This document shows positions 32,663-45,066 of a stretch of 64,000 nt of DNA, one piece after another. This DNA comes from Dryas octopetala (taxonomy: Eukaryota; Streptophyta; Magnoliopsida; Rosales; Rosaceae). The first letter of the stretch is position 1. Each line of letters opens with the position of its first letter. The position numbers were made by a program, and so were the translations under genes. The notes beneath the pieces were generated by a model that was not told the DNA's origin, ran no database searches, and was given only the letters and a program-made list of their open reading frames with translations. Location of the stretch: contig OY992840.1 of assembly GCA_963921425.1 (NCBI GenBank), forward strand, positions 1,924,501-1,988,500, read 5' to 3'.

Positions 32663-35516
32663 TGACAGGACCGCCCCTGAAATTCAACCTTGAAACCCAG
32701 AGTGGTCCTGCAAGATCCAAAGCCAAGGGAAATCCTACCGAAAATTCGGCAGAACCTCCCCTGAAATTGGACTAACCCAAATTTAATGGACCTGTAGAAA
32801 AAACACTTCGAATATTCAGCCACTTCTACCACAACTGCAACAAGGGTCTCTGACCCGTCCAAGGATAAAATAAATAACATACAACCAATTTATACAGGTT
32901 ATCAGAGCCAATCTAGATTTTATACAAATAAAGATATAAGGGAACTCTAGCCTACAAGGTCCTCAAACGTTTTCAAAATGGCTCGACGCTCCTCTTGGCT
33001 CGACCGCTCCTACCTAGGGGGAAATTTAAAACAAAACAGACAAGACGTGAGAGAAAAATCTTAGTGAGTGGACATAAAAGGTTGTAATAGCGTGAAGTTT
33101 TTCGTAAACTCTAAACCTTATTTTTCTTTTAAAATCCCCCAGTTTTAAAACCAATTTTCAAACCTTTCCGAAAACATCATGAAGTCTTCAAATGCATAGA
33201 TTTTAAATAACTCAAGTATACAGAAGACTTCAAAACTTCTCACAAAATAAGTTAGATAGTAATACCATTTAAATCCTCAAATAAAAACACTAATAGTCAA
33301 ATTATTAAATCTCACAACTTAAAACTTAATCAAAGTAAGATCTCAAGGACCGTATAAAGTCACATTGTACAAGTACTCGGAGAACTGCTGGTCATACGTG
33401 CATGTAGAGCTTATAATGCTGGTCATATTTTCTGAGTTATCTCGAGGCGAGTGCAGAACAATATATTATACTGGTCATACACCGCCGAGTCATCTCTAGG
33501 GGAGTGTAGAGCAATATACTATGCTGGTCATACACTGCCGACTAGACAAGTGCAGAGCGAATATGTAATGCCGGTCATACACCGCCAAGTCATCTCTAGG
33601 CAAGTACAGAGCAATTTATACCTGTTAAGAGAGGGTACTAATAGGACGGTTTAAAAATCAGCATCATTTTAATATCCAGCAAAGCATGCCCAAAACGTGA
33701 TTTTCTGACCGTTCAAAGGTTACCTCATTTCAAACACGTCTCAAGAATTAAAATACCTTATAAATCCTTATATCCATTGTTAATTAAAAACCAATCCACA
33801 AAACACATTAATCTGGGCCTTTTCTTGAAAATTTCATTTGGAAACAATTTGACATAAATATATATATATATACATACACAAACACCATTTTCCATTTATG
33901 TTGAGGATCTCATACTTAAAGTCAAGCCCATAACAAGAAATGTAATTTATTTATTGAAATTTTGCAAAAAAATGTTTATAAAAACAAGGTCTATTCACAA
34001 ACCTTTTTAACTAAATCCATACTCAATTACATCAAGAAAAAAATTAAATTATAAAATGTTCAAAACATTTAGGAAACCAAAAGTCCATTCACCTCGAGAA
34101 TTCTAACTTCGATCCTTCGTCGGATCGTCTTGTGTCACAGTAGTCTCGCCTATAAAATAAACAAATAAAAATACTATTAGTCCCACCACAAAGGCATCAA
34201 AGTGGGTGCTAAACCTAACGTCTCACTCGACTTTCGTTCAATGACCACAAATTTTTAACATGCCCAAATTAAAATCTGTAAACGCCTCCTCATACCTCAA
34301 AAGCTTTGCGGCTCAACCCAACGTCACATACACTTCTAAAACCAGATCCTAAATTTAAAAGAAACCTGCACAAGGCTTGTTTTGGTTTTGGTCGAAAAGC
34401 TCGTCTTAGAGTAAATTTCGGTATAGGCAAGGTCTCACATTTTCACCCCAACACAACTTCAGCTTCTCCAGCCACACTCAACGTAGCCAAGATCAAAAAC
34501 TCACTCAACCTTTGCCATAAAACAAACTTACATTCCCAAAAAAAACCAATGAGGGTTCAAAATCCCAGTGGGTGCCGCCTAGAGTGGCTGCCCCAATCCA
34601 AATTTTAGCCAAAAAAATACAATTTTCACAAATCCAATTAAACTTTCAATTCTAACAACAATTGAAGTTCCTAGGGATCAAATTTGTTAAAACCATCACC
34701 AATTAACAACCCCCAAATCAGAAACCCAAGGAAATTTGAAATGGCCCTATCAGGATGATTTGCGCTGAAAATTTGGCCGAAATTTGGAAGCAACACAAGG
34801 GGCGATAGCTGGGTTTTCTGGGTTGTTCCTGTGCGCGTGGGGCTGAGCTGGCTGGAGGAGATGGCCGAAAGAGGTGGCCGGCGTCGGGGAAGCTCGTCGA
34901 AGTTCTGGGTTGGTCGGAACCGGAGAAGATGGTGGTGGTGGTGGTGGTGGTTGGGACTTCCGGCACTGTCTGCTCCTTTGCAGGTGGCTGGGCGGAGTCT
35001 TGAGGGAAAGGAAGGGATGGCCGGTCGGTGGGGAGGTCGCCGACGGGTCTGGTGGTCAGGAAACTGGCTGGATGTTGGCTGGTGGTGGCAGGTCTTGGCG
35101 GCTGGGTGTGTGTGCAGGGGGTTTTGCAAGGGAAAAGAGAAATAGAGAAAGTGAGTGAGAGTGAGTGCACAGGGAGAGAAAGAGAGAAATGAAGAGAGAG
35201 AGATCTAAAAGTTTTTAAATAAAAGAAAAACACATGGGTTTGGGTCTTTCTAGAAAGACTCTAGAATGTAAAAGTCTAAAATGCCCCTAAGCTTGTTCGT
35301 TTGCAAGTTTCAAGCCGTAACTCCGATCTAAAAAATCGTTTTCATCTACGCGTTCGAGAACCCAAACTCTAATTAACCATCTAAAAATATCAACTAAGGT
35401 TTCATTTTTAATCGCCCCTCTGAAACATTAGAATCTCCTTCCAAAAACTTAAATGAAATCTGACAATTAAAATTAAAATTGCTTCCAAAAATTAGTCTTT
35501 GGGTTGAGTCATTACA
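32663..35516 (-). mobile_element. Solo LTR C
   Basis: 2854 bp. It starts TGACAGGACCGCCCC, the same as element B, and ends TTGAGTCATTACA. It is flanked on both sides by TATTA (32658-32662 and 35517-35521), a perfect 5-bp duplication. There is no internal region, so this is a single LTR left after recombination between the two LTRs. It carries a minisatellite (33380-33625), a GTG repeat (about 34930-34951) and a GA-rich tract (about 35146-35205). Confidence 0.88.
33380..33625. repeat. Minisatellite in LTR C
   Basis: About four copies of a 55-60-bp unit with 'tgctggtcatacac', 'cgccgagtcatctctagg' and 'gtgcagagcaat'. It sits at the same relative place as the arrays in LTRs B, D and H. Confidence 0.85.
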
Positions 35517-36703
35517 TATTACTAAAAGAAAATAAGTTTTACTAAGAAGCATGCAAATAAAGTTAAAGTTGGACTAATTTACTTTGCTTGCATGACTAGT
35601 TACTCGTTAGTTAATCAATCTAATAATGGATTGAGGCCACCCTATTAAAGTAACCGAATATGTGATGTCGAGGTCAGTATCGGCTGCTGTTACTCTGCCT
35701 ACTTAAGGATACTAGGACTGATCCTCCAGTCTCCCCCGTACTGACCTGATCATGTTGTTGGACTTTAATTGGTTAACTTCTAGACTTATAAATAAAACTG
35801 GACTTTAAGTAGAAACCCTAAGTCCCAAAAATACAGAGACTTAGTCTTAGTAGACTAGTTTCTAGGATTTCCTGGGTAGATCGACATGACCAAAAGAAAA
35901 GGTCATGCCGAAACTCTGTCGATATTACCATTTGACTAAAGTCAGTATTCTGTCGGATTTGGATTTCCAATTTCCCAAAGAAGGATTCAAGGACATAGGC
36001 GCTGTGGAAGTACATAGAGGTTAAACTTGGACACCAGGTAGGGGGATTCTCACACCCTGACTTTTGGGACTATTTTGTGCATGTATGTATGATAATAAAT
36101 ATGTTGCTTGTGAACTCTGCATTGTTTTTTTATGCAAAGATGTGTGGCTTTGTTGTTATTAATGATGATTTGAGAGTAAAGGATCACGAAAAACGATGCC
36201 ATTGAATTTCGATCCCCCAAACTTCTGGAAGGGGTACGTACGGATGAGCTAATTGATTTGTCCTTCTAGGAAGGCTAGCTTAAAGGGTACTACCATGGTA
36301 AAGGATACTCTCGCTACATTACCGAGTGTGGATGCAGTAAGTGTAGTTGGCCATTAGTGATCGATCATCAGGTAATGATATTTTAGGATCTCATAAATGT
36401 TTTAAAGAAGTTGCATGCTCATCATCAAAAATTTCATGGATTTCAACGATTAAACTTTGATATTAGTTTGTTGGTGAATCTTTTTTTATTTGCAAACTGT
36501 TTTATCACTGGCTATATTTATTAAGTATTTTACTTACTATTTTCAAACCTAGCTAGGGTCCTTTGAGGGGAAGCTATGATCATATGTGATGCTTACCCCC
36601 TACGTTATCTGTTTTGTCCTTTCTTGTGATTGCAGATCACGTTCCGGTCGACGATCTTGACTAATTGGTTGGGCGAGGCACTCGTATATCTTGCTGGGCA
36701 AGT

Positions 36704-36941
36704 CATGCACTTAACATAATAAATAAATACATTTAATAAATCAGAGTGTGCCCAAAAACATCTATGTAAAATCACTGTATAAAAACAATTACACAAATCA
36801 AAATGGGTCCCACTGCCTCGTCTTCTCCCTACTGTCTCCTCAGCCTGCTTAACCTGCAAAACATCAACCACACTGAACCATATCCATGGTACACCAAGTC
36901 ATTCAAACAAACAACCCGGTAAGCTCACTAGAGCTCGTATG
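36704..36941 (-). repeat. E-family LTR fragment, left of element D
   Basis: Matches E's LTR ('gggtcccactgcctcgtctt', 'cggtaagctc') and stops at the D insertion. The rest of the same LTR resumes at 43067. Confidence 0.75.
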
Positions 36942-39723
36942 TGAAACGCCTCAAACCTCGAGCCATGAAAATACTGAACATCAAACTGTTAAATCTGCTT
37001 TCTCTTACTTTTGAGCCATACACAACAACATAAGTAAATATAATTTTGTCAAAAACCTTTTAAACAAACCACTAAGTAAAAAAAATTAAATAATTTTCTC
37101 TGGGTCCCACTGCCTCGTCTTCTCCCCACTACTTCCTCAGCCTGCTTTACCTGCAAAACAACTACAACCACACTGCACCATATCCATGGTGCACCGAGTC
37201 AATCAAACAAATAACCCGGTAAGCTCACTAGAGCTCGTATAAGTGAAATGATGAAATAATTATCCTCAAATTTCATATTTGATAATGATCCACAATATAA
37301 TAATAATAATCACTCCACCATTCTGGCCAATCAATTGTCAAATCATCAACTATTAACCTTAACCTCAATCATTCACATCCTCATTAATAACTTCAAAACA
37401 CAACTATATGCCTATACCATATCTCTAACTGATTCACGATAATCAAATCCACTGATCATATTCCAAAATCTTTCGACAAATTATCAACATTCTCATCCTC
37501 AAGATTCAAGCCTAAACTTAACCAAATCCTAGCAAACACTGCAGACAAGCAACCAAACAAACAAGCAGACTATCTAGTTTCACTCACATCGCTCTTTGAG
37601 ATCCTCCCAGCTTTAAAACTTCTTTCAAAAATCTCCTTTCAAAAACCATTTTTAAATCCCCTTAACCGTAGATCAAGCTCTGAACTGAATTTATCCTTGG
37701 AAACTGATATCTCGAAACACTTATTCTTAAAATTCACATCATTCTCGTACCTGTACTATAGACAATGTCCTGGCCACAATCCCGCGCTCGGGCAGGCTCA
37801 AATCCTAGCCATAATCTCGCACATAGAGGTCATTCTGTAAGAGCAGAACCGTATCCTGGCCACAATCTCGTACGGAGGGGTCTCTCCGCACAAGCAGGCT
37901 CGTATCCTGGCCACAATCTCGTACGGAGGGGTCGCTCCATACGAGCAGGCTCACATCCTGGCCACAATCCCGTGCATCTTACACAGGCAGGCTCGACCGG
38001 TCAACACGTGCATTTACACAGCAGTCTTTAAATATTCTTTTCTAAATTCTCCTTATCAAACCCACTCACTGTTTACTCCGAACTACACCGAAACCTTTCC
38101 GAGATTGATTCCTACTCACGACCCTTCGCTTGTTTGTCACTCAAATCATACCAATACTTTTTCAATACTCAATTCGATCAAATTGGTATAATAATCGTCT
38201 AATCGTCATTTATTTACTTCGACAATAAACATTTCTTTCCTAATTCAACAATTATCCTCAGGACAAACTCTAAAATTCCAAATTTATTTCCTTAACCTCA
38301 GATCCTCATCAATTCATTCTCATGATCCAAATCCTACCCTTAGCCTTCCTAACATAAAGCAACAAACACACAGAACAGACCATTCACAATTCAACTACGT
38401 AAAAGACCGAAATACCCTTCACAGTGCCTTTGCTCGGATACCAAATCCGGCAGCATAACGGCATCAGGAATGAGATTCTCGAGCCCGTGTACCTGTTAAG
38501 ACCAGACAGCCAATAATATACAACAGATTCTTTAACTAGCTGTTAAACAACCGAAACGAACGGCCAACCACCACACTCGGTGGCTGCCCGGCCATAACCA
38601 ACACACAAAAGTAACTCCAGATAGTCACCGAACCTAGAATTAAGCTACTAGAACCCTAAGGAAGTGGAAAAGTACAAGAACCATCCAACCCGCCGCCACG
38701 AGAGGCGAGGACAACGGTGGCAGCGGCGGCACAATCCTAGGAATACCCGAATTCAACTCCAAATAATCCTAATTGCATAATAAAACCTTCAATTGCACAA
38801 AAACAATTCAAATTCAAGTCCAATTTGAAGAAATTCGAAATATAACAAACACCCTAAAAATCAAATTTTTAATTTCTCAAAATTGGGAAAACACACCTTA
38901 GGGGAAAGATAGCCCGTACCTCGAAGATCATTTTTGACAACTGGACCGACGGCCAAATCTCGCCAGAAATGGCCGAAATCGGCGGCGGAAGCCGGCGGTT
39001 GGCTTGGCTTCCCGAGCTCATTGCTCCGCCGTGGGGCATCGTCAGGGCAGGAGGACACCACGGCTGAACTCGCCGTGATGAAAGGAATGAGACCCAGTGG
39101 GTCTGGTGTCGCATCGTGGCCGGAAAACGCAGATCGCCGGCGAGGAGGATCGGCTCTGTTACGCGTCGTTTCTCCATCGGGCGTGGTCGCCGGAGCAAAG
39201 GAGTGGCATGGCTGAGCTCGCCGGGGCCTGGGGAAGAAAACCCAAGTGGTCGCCGCCCTCAAATCCGCCGGAAAAGGTGAGTCATCGCCGGAGGCCCAAT
39301 CGGCCTGAACTGGGTTCGATTTCTGTGGGTTTCTGGGCTAAACGATGTACAGAGGAAGGAGGAGGGAGGAGAGGCGAGCTCGGAGAGCTTTCGTCCGCCT
39401 CCATCCGCCGCCGGACGCGCGCCCACGCGCCGGTGACAGTGCGGCGGTGCTGAATGGGCGAGAGAGAGAGAGTATCGGGGAGAGAGGAGAGAGAGTGTGA
39501 GGGAATCTCCAGAAATTTCTGGATTTTTGGGTATTTAAAACCCACTCCTACAAAATTACAAAATTGTCCTTCCCTTCAAATGCTCGTATCTTTCAAACCG
39601 TAGCTCCGATTAACGCGTGCCGCGTGTCTACGAACTCGTGGACTCAAGACCTTTCCAACGTGCCCAAAGTCAAAGATGAAAGTCCATTATTTTTAAAAGT
39701 CAACTTTGGGTCGGGTCGTTACA
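36942..39723 (-). repeat. 3' LTR of element D
   Basis: 2782 bp. It contains a minisatellite (about 37767-37990), a GC-rich block (38930-39440) that gives many chance frames on both strands, and a GA tract (39458-39498). Confidence 0.9.
37767..37990. repeat. Minisatellite in LTR D
   Basis: About five copies of a 45-50-bp unit, 'tcctggccacaatctcgtac' plus 'ggaggggtc' and 'gcaggctc'. The partner LTR has the same array at about 41105-41330. Confidence 0.88.
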
Positions 39724-39739
39724 ACCTTCTCCCCTTACA
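39724..39739 (-). other. Polypurine tract of element D
   Basis: 'accttctccccttaca' on the plus strand, abutting the LTR end; purine-rich on the minus strand. Confidence 0.85.
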
Positions 39740-39858
39740 AAAATTTCGTCCTCGAAATTTAGCATATATCGTAACAGACAAGCGATGCCCAAACTCGTAC
39801 CTCCTATCGACCTCGCTGATCCCTCTATTGACCACGTGCCCACGTGATTTGTTTAAGT

Positions 39859-39888
39859 CTCACCATGCTTCCGCTGCGCCACTCTGAT
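39859..39888 (-). other. Initiator tRNA-Met 5'-half-like sequence (element D)
   Basis: The minus strand starts ATCAGAGTGGCGCAGCGGAA and continues GCATGGTGAG: 28 of 30 bases agree with the start of plant initiator tRNA-Met as I remember it. It includes TGGCGCAGCGG, a good RNA polymerase III A box, but no B box follows. It lies about 120 bp upstream of the polypurine tract in element sense. Confidence 0.65.
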
Positions 39889-40265
39889 TGACCCTCTGAT
39901 CTCTTATTAATAAACTTACTCAACCTTCCAACTTCTCTAACTTCAAACCTCATACTAAGTCTCAAACTTCCAACTTTCCTGAACTTGCTGAGAAGCAGAG
40001 AGACGATGGCAGTGCAGGAGACATTTCTCAAAACTTTCTCAAACATTTTCATGGCTCAAATAAAATACTTTTCTGAAATCACTTGAAAATCATTTTCTTT
40101 CTCAACTGATTTCCTCAAACTTTCTGTAACATCACCATTCCTCACCCGGGCAGTGTGGGATCACTCACTTCTCCTCACCTGGTAGCTCGCCACTGCCTCG
40201 CGCAGCCGCCCACTCAGGGTCTTGGTCCCTGGGTCTTGCAATCCACACACTTCCGGCCGGGTCTT

Positions 40266-40277
40266 GCTCTGATACCA
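40266..40277 (-). other. Primer-binding site of element D (tRNA-iMet)
   Basis: TGGTATCAGAGC on the minus strand, two bases inside the 5' LTR. It is a perfect 12-base complement to the 3' end of plant initiator tRNA-Met. Confidence 0.9.
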
Positions 40278-40279
40278 TT

Positions 40280-43061
40280 TGAAACGCCTCAAACCTCGAG
40301 CCATGAAAATACTGAACATCAAACTGTTAAATCTGCTTTCTCTTACTTTTGAGCCATACACAACAACATAAGTAAATATAATTTTGTCAAAAACCTTTTA
40401 AACAAACCACTAAGTAAAAACAATTAAATAATTTTCTCTGGGTCCCACTGCCTCGTCTTCTCCCCACTACTTCCTCAGCCTGCTTTACCTGCAAAACAAC
40501 TACAACCACACTGCACCATATCCATGGTGCACCGAGTCAATCAAACAAATAACCTGGTAAGCTCACTAGAGCTCGTATAAGTGAAATGATGAAATAATTA
40601 TCCTCAAATTTCATATTTGATAATGATCCACAATATAATAATAATAATCACTCCACCATTCTGGCCAATCAATTGTCAAATCATCAACTATTAACCTTAA
40701 CCTCAATCATTCACATCCTCATTAATAACTTCAAAACACAACTATATGCCTATACCATATCTCTAACTGATTCACGATAATCAAATCCACTCATCATATT
40801 CCAAAATCTTTCGACAAATTATCAACATTCTCATCCTCAAGATTCAAGCCTAAACTTAACCAAATCCTAGCAAACACTGCAGACAAGCAACCAAACAAAC
40901 AAGCAGACTATCTAGTTTCACTCACATCGCTCTTTGAGATCCTCCCAGCTTTAAAACTTCTTTCAAAAATCTCCTTTCAAAAACCATTTTTAAATCCCCT
41001 TAACCGTAGATCAAGCTCTGAACTGAATTTATCCTTGGAAACTGATATCTCGAAACACTTATTTTTAAAATTCACATCATTCTCGTACCTGTACTATAGA
41101 CAATGTCCTGGCCACAATCCCGCGCTCGGGCAGGCTCAAATCCTAGCCATAATCTCGCACATAGAGGTCATTCTGTAAGAGCAGAACCGTATCCTGGCCA
41201 CAATCTCGTACGGAGGGGTCTCTCTCCGCACAAGCAGGCTCGTATCCTAGCCACAATCTCGTACGGAGGGGTCGCTCCATACGAGCAGGCTCACATCCTG
41301 GCCACAATCCCGTGCATCTTACACAGGCAGGCTCGACCGGTCAACACGTGCATTTACACAGCAGTCTTTAAATATTCTTTTCTAAATTCTCCTTATCAAA
41401 CCCACTCACTGTTTACTCCGAACTACACCGAAACCTTTCCGAGATTGATTCCTACTCACGACCCTTCGCTTGTTTGTCACTCAAATCATACCAATACTTT
41501 TTCAATACTCAATTCGATCAAATCGGTATAATAATCGTCTAATCGTCATTTATTTACTTCGACAATAAACATTTCTTTCCTAATTCAACAATTATCCTCA
41601 GGACAAACTCTAAAATTCCAAATTTATTTCCTTAACCTCAGATCCTCATCAATTCATTCTCATGATCCAAATCCTACCCTTAGCCTTCCTAACATAAAGC
41701 AACAAACACACAGAACAGACCATTCACAATTCAACTACGTAAAAGACCGAAATACCCTTCACAGTGCCTTTTCTCGGATACCAAATCCGGCAGCATAACG
41801 GCATCAGGAATGAGATTCTCGAGCCCGTGTACCTGTTAAGACCAGACAGCCAATAATATACAACAGATTCTTTAACTAGCTGTTAAACAACCGAAACGAA
41901 CGGCCAACCACCACACTCGGTGGCTGCCCGGCCATAACCAACACACAAAAGTAACCCCAGATAGTCACCGAACCTAGAATTAAGCTACTAGAACCCTAAA
42001 GAAGTGGAAAAGTACAAGAACCATCCAACCCGCCGCCACGAGAGGCGAGGACAACGGTGGCAGCGGCGGCACAATCCTAGGAATACCCGAATTCAACTCC
42101 AAATAATCCTAATTGCATAATAAAACCTTCAATTGCACAAAAACAATTCAAATTCAAGTCCAATTTAAAGAAATTCGAAATATAACAAACACCCTAAAAA
42201 TCAAATTTTTAATTTCTCAAAATTGGGAAAACACACCTTAGGGGAAAGATAGCCCGTACCTCGAAGATCATTTTTGACAACTGAACCGACGGCCAAATCT
42301 CGCCAGAAATGGCCGAAATCGGCGGCGGAAGCCGGCGGTTGGCTTGGCTTCCCGAGCTCATTGCTCCGCCGTGGGGCATCGTCAGGGCAGGAGGACACCA
42401 CGGCTGAACTCGCCGTGATGAAAGGAATGAGACCCAGTGGGTCTGGTGTCGCATCGTGGTTGTAAAACGCAGATCGCCGGCGAGGAGGATCGGCTCTGTT
42501 TCGCATCGTTTCTCCATCGGGCGTGGTCGCCGGAGCAAAGGAGTGGCATGGCTGAGCTCGCCGGGGCCTGGGGAAAAAAACCCAAGTGGTCGCCGCCCTC
42601 AAATCCGCCGGAAAAGGTGAGTCATCGCCGGAGGCCCAATCGGCCTGAACTGGGTTCGATTTCTGGGGGTTTCTGGGCTAAACGATGTACAGAGGAAGGA
42701 GGAGGGAGGAGAGGCGAGCTCGGAGAGCTTTCGTCCGCCTCCATCCGCCGCCGGACGCGCGCCCACGCGCCGGTGACAGTGCGGCGGTGCTGAATGGGCG
42801 AGAGAGAGAGTATCGGGGAGAGAGGAGAGAGAGTGTGAGGGAATCTCCAGAAATTTCTGGATTTTTGGGTATTTAAAACCCACTCCTACAAAATTACAAA
42901 ATTGTCCTTCCCTTCAAATGCTCGTATCTTTCAAACCGTAGCTCCGATTAACGCATGCCGCGTGTCTACGAACTCGTGGACTCAAGACCTTTCCAACGTG
43001 CCCAAAGTCAAAGATGAAATTCCATTATTTTTAAAAGTCAACTTTGGGTTGGGTCGTTACA
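40280..43061 (-). repeat. 5' LTR of element D
   Basis: 2782 bp, almost the same as 36942-39723. Confidence 0.9.
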
Positions 43062-43066
43062 GTATG

Positions 43067-44590
43067 AGTGAAAAGACCTAACAAATTATCCTCAATAATT
43101 CCTCAATTTCCATATTCAATAATAATCCATAATAACATCAAAGTATAAATAATAATTATCTAATCACATAATATTTCAATCACCAATGATCCAAGCATCA
43201 AGATAATCATAATTCCTCGTATTCACATCAAATCCCACCAATAATAATAATAATCATTCTGGCAAATCAATTGCCTAATCGTCAATTATTAACTTCAACC
43301 TCAATCATTCACATCTTAATTAATAACCTCAAAGAATAATCACCATCATTTCCACCTTCATGATTCAAGCCTAAACTTTACCAAATCTTAGCAAACAATG
43401 CATACATGCAACCAAGCAAACAATCAAACTATCTAATTTCACTCACAGTGCAACCACGTGAAAAGACCGAAATGCCCTTCACGGCGCCATTGCTCGGATC
43501 TCCAACCCGGTAGCATAACGGCATCGGGAATAGAATTCTCGAGCCCAAGTAGCTGTTAAGACTAGACAACCAATCAAATACAATCCAGAAACACAAATGG
43601 GCCATTAAACGACTGAAACTGGCGGCAATCGCCACGCGCGGTAGCTACCCGACTTAGAACAGCACACAAAACACACAATTCCAGTCACCCACAAGTTGTG
43701 GGTGACTGGCCAGAGGCCAAAAACCAACAATTCAAGTCATCGGCACGGCCAAACGTGGCGGGATCCGCAGTGGTCCGTGGTGGTCAACCTGCACAATTTC
43801 CAAACTCAAAATCAACCTAAACAAATTACACAGGCACGAAGAAGTCGTCAAGAGGATCAACTCTTACACCTGGGTCGATGGCCATAAGTCACTGGAAAAG
43901 CGAGAAAATCATCGAAGAAGCCGCGGCCTTAAATTGTTGATCCATTGCCGAGAGAAGTCGTCGGAACAAGAGGGAACCATGGCCGAACTTGCCGTGGTGA
44001 GAGGAGGAGGACCCAGTAGGTCCGACGCCACAACTCTGTCGGAAAACGAAGATTGCCGGCGAGAAAGACTTCTCTATCTCGCGTCGATTCTTCGTGGTCG
44101 CTGGGTTTTCTGGATTGGATGCTGCCACTGGGATGAAGAGGAGAGGGAGGCGAGTTCGTCTGGACTTCGACGTCTAGCAGTCGTCACCGGATGCGCCGGT
44201 GATGGCGGCGGCTGCACTGTGCAGCGCGAGAACGTGAAACGCAGAGAGAGAGAGAGAGAGAGAAAGAGAGGAAAAAAATGAAATATAAACTGATTTTTGG
44301 GTATTTAAAATCATTAAATAAAATTTTACAAAATTGCCCCTCACTTTGAATGTCCGTAAAACCCAAACCGTAACTCCGATTTACGTGTGCTTCGTGTCTA
44401 TGAACTCGTGGACTTGAGACCTTCCCAACAAGCCCAAAGTCAAAATCAAAAGTCCACTAAATTTAAAAGTCAACTTTCGGGTCTAGTCCAATTTAAAACA
44501 AAAATTAAAAATTAAACCAAAACCTTTTTATTTCTCAAATAAATTCTCAAAATATTTAGAATAAATCCTTGAAAAATACGGGGTCTCACA
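43067..44590 (-). repeat. E-family LTR fragment, right of element D
   Basis: Continues the LTR cut at 36941. It has the GC-rich block (43900-44220), a GA tract (44238-44270) and the family end GGGGTCTCACA at 44590. No polypurine tract follows, so this is an outer LTR end rather than an internal junction. Confidence 0.75.
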
Positions 44591-45020
44591 ATCCAAGATT
44601 TCACTACAAAGTTAAGGGAGAATTGGAAGTCTGCTCACTCTCCATTATCAAATTCAGTCCTACAAAATTGCAACTAATAAGGCCAAAAGCTTGATTAACA
44701 GTTAGAGTCATGTTCCATAGAATTTGTTAATATATGATTATAGTAATTTCATTATTTGCTTGAGCCAGCATATATTTGGATCCAGATTTAGGACAATAGC
44801 AACAATTCCAAACCAAAACAAAAACATTACCAAAAATTCAACAAAAGCCAGAAAAAGTAAAAGCCGGCCCTCCTCATAATATCTTTCCTTCATGAACAAC
44901 AACAAAAAAGCCAATTACCTGTTGGAATATCAAAACCCTCCTCTTCTGAGTAACAAAACGTCAAAACACCCATGTTCTTGGTGATGATAGAGGATGTTGG
45001 TGAGACAAAGAGAGGAGGCG

Positions 45021-45066
<46 letters not shown>

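Larger units (their letters stand above)
31334..36703 (+). mobile_element. LTR F remnant, interrupted by solo LTR C
   Basis: Starts TGTGAGACCCCAGAATTT at 31334, inside the CACTA transposase. It continues to 32662 and resumes at 35522 after element C. A canonical promoter lies in the first part. Segment about 36165-36375 is clearly similar to about 47255-47475 ('gagtaaaggatcac', 'tttcgatccccc', 'gatactctcgctac'), so this is a repeated family. The right end merges into an E-family LTR near 36703. No coding sequence. Old and broken. Confidence 0.6.
36942..43061 (-). mobile_element. LTR element D: 2.8-kb LTRs around a 556-bp core
   Basis: A minus-strand element flanked by the 5-bp duplication GTATG (36937-36941 and 43062-43066). 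The LTRs are 36942-39723 and 40280-43061, each 2782 bp, TGAAACGCC...GTCGTTACA on the plus strand. The internal region, 39724-40279, keeps a polypurine tract, a leader and an initiator tRNA-Met primer site, with no gag-pol. I counted roughly 20-25 differences between the LTRs (about 0.8%), so it is young but older than A. It is inserted in an E-family LTR. Structurally whole as a non-coding element; it would need proteins supplied by another element. Confidence 0.92.

Noticed and set aside
34671-35233. Frames of 150-170 residues, Pro/His-rich
   Set aside because: They lie in LTR C, overlap each other on both strands, and come from the GTG repeat and GC-rich DNA.
38861-39453. Several overlapping frames of 90-130 residues on both strands, repeated at 42201-42793
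   Set aside because: They lie in the GC-rich block of the D LTRs, where stops are rare in all frames. No domain is seen, and the same block in E gives other frames.
39859-39888. A tRNA gene
   Set aside because: Only the 5' half matches. There is no T arm, B box or 3' acceptor strand next to it.
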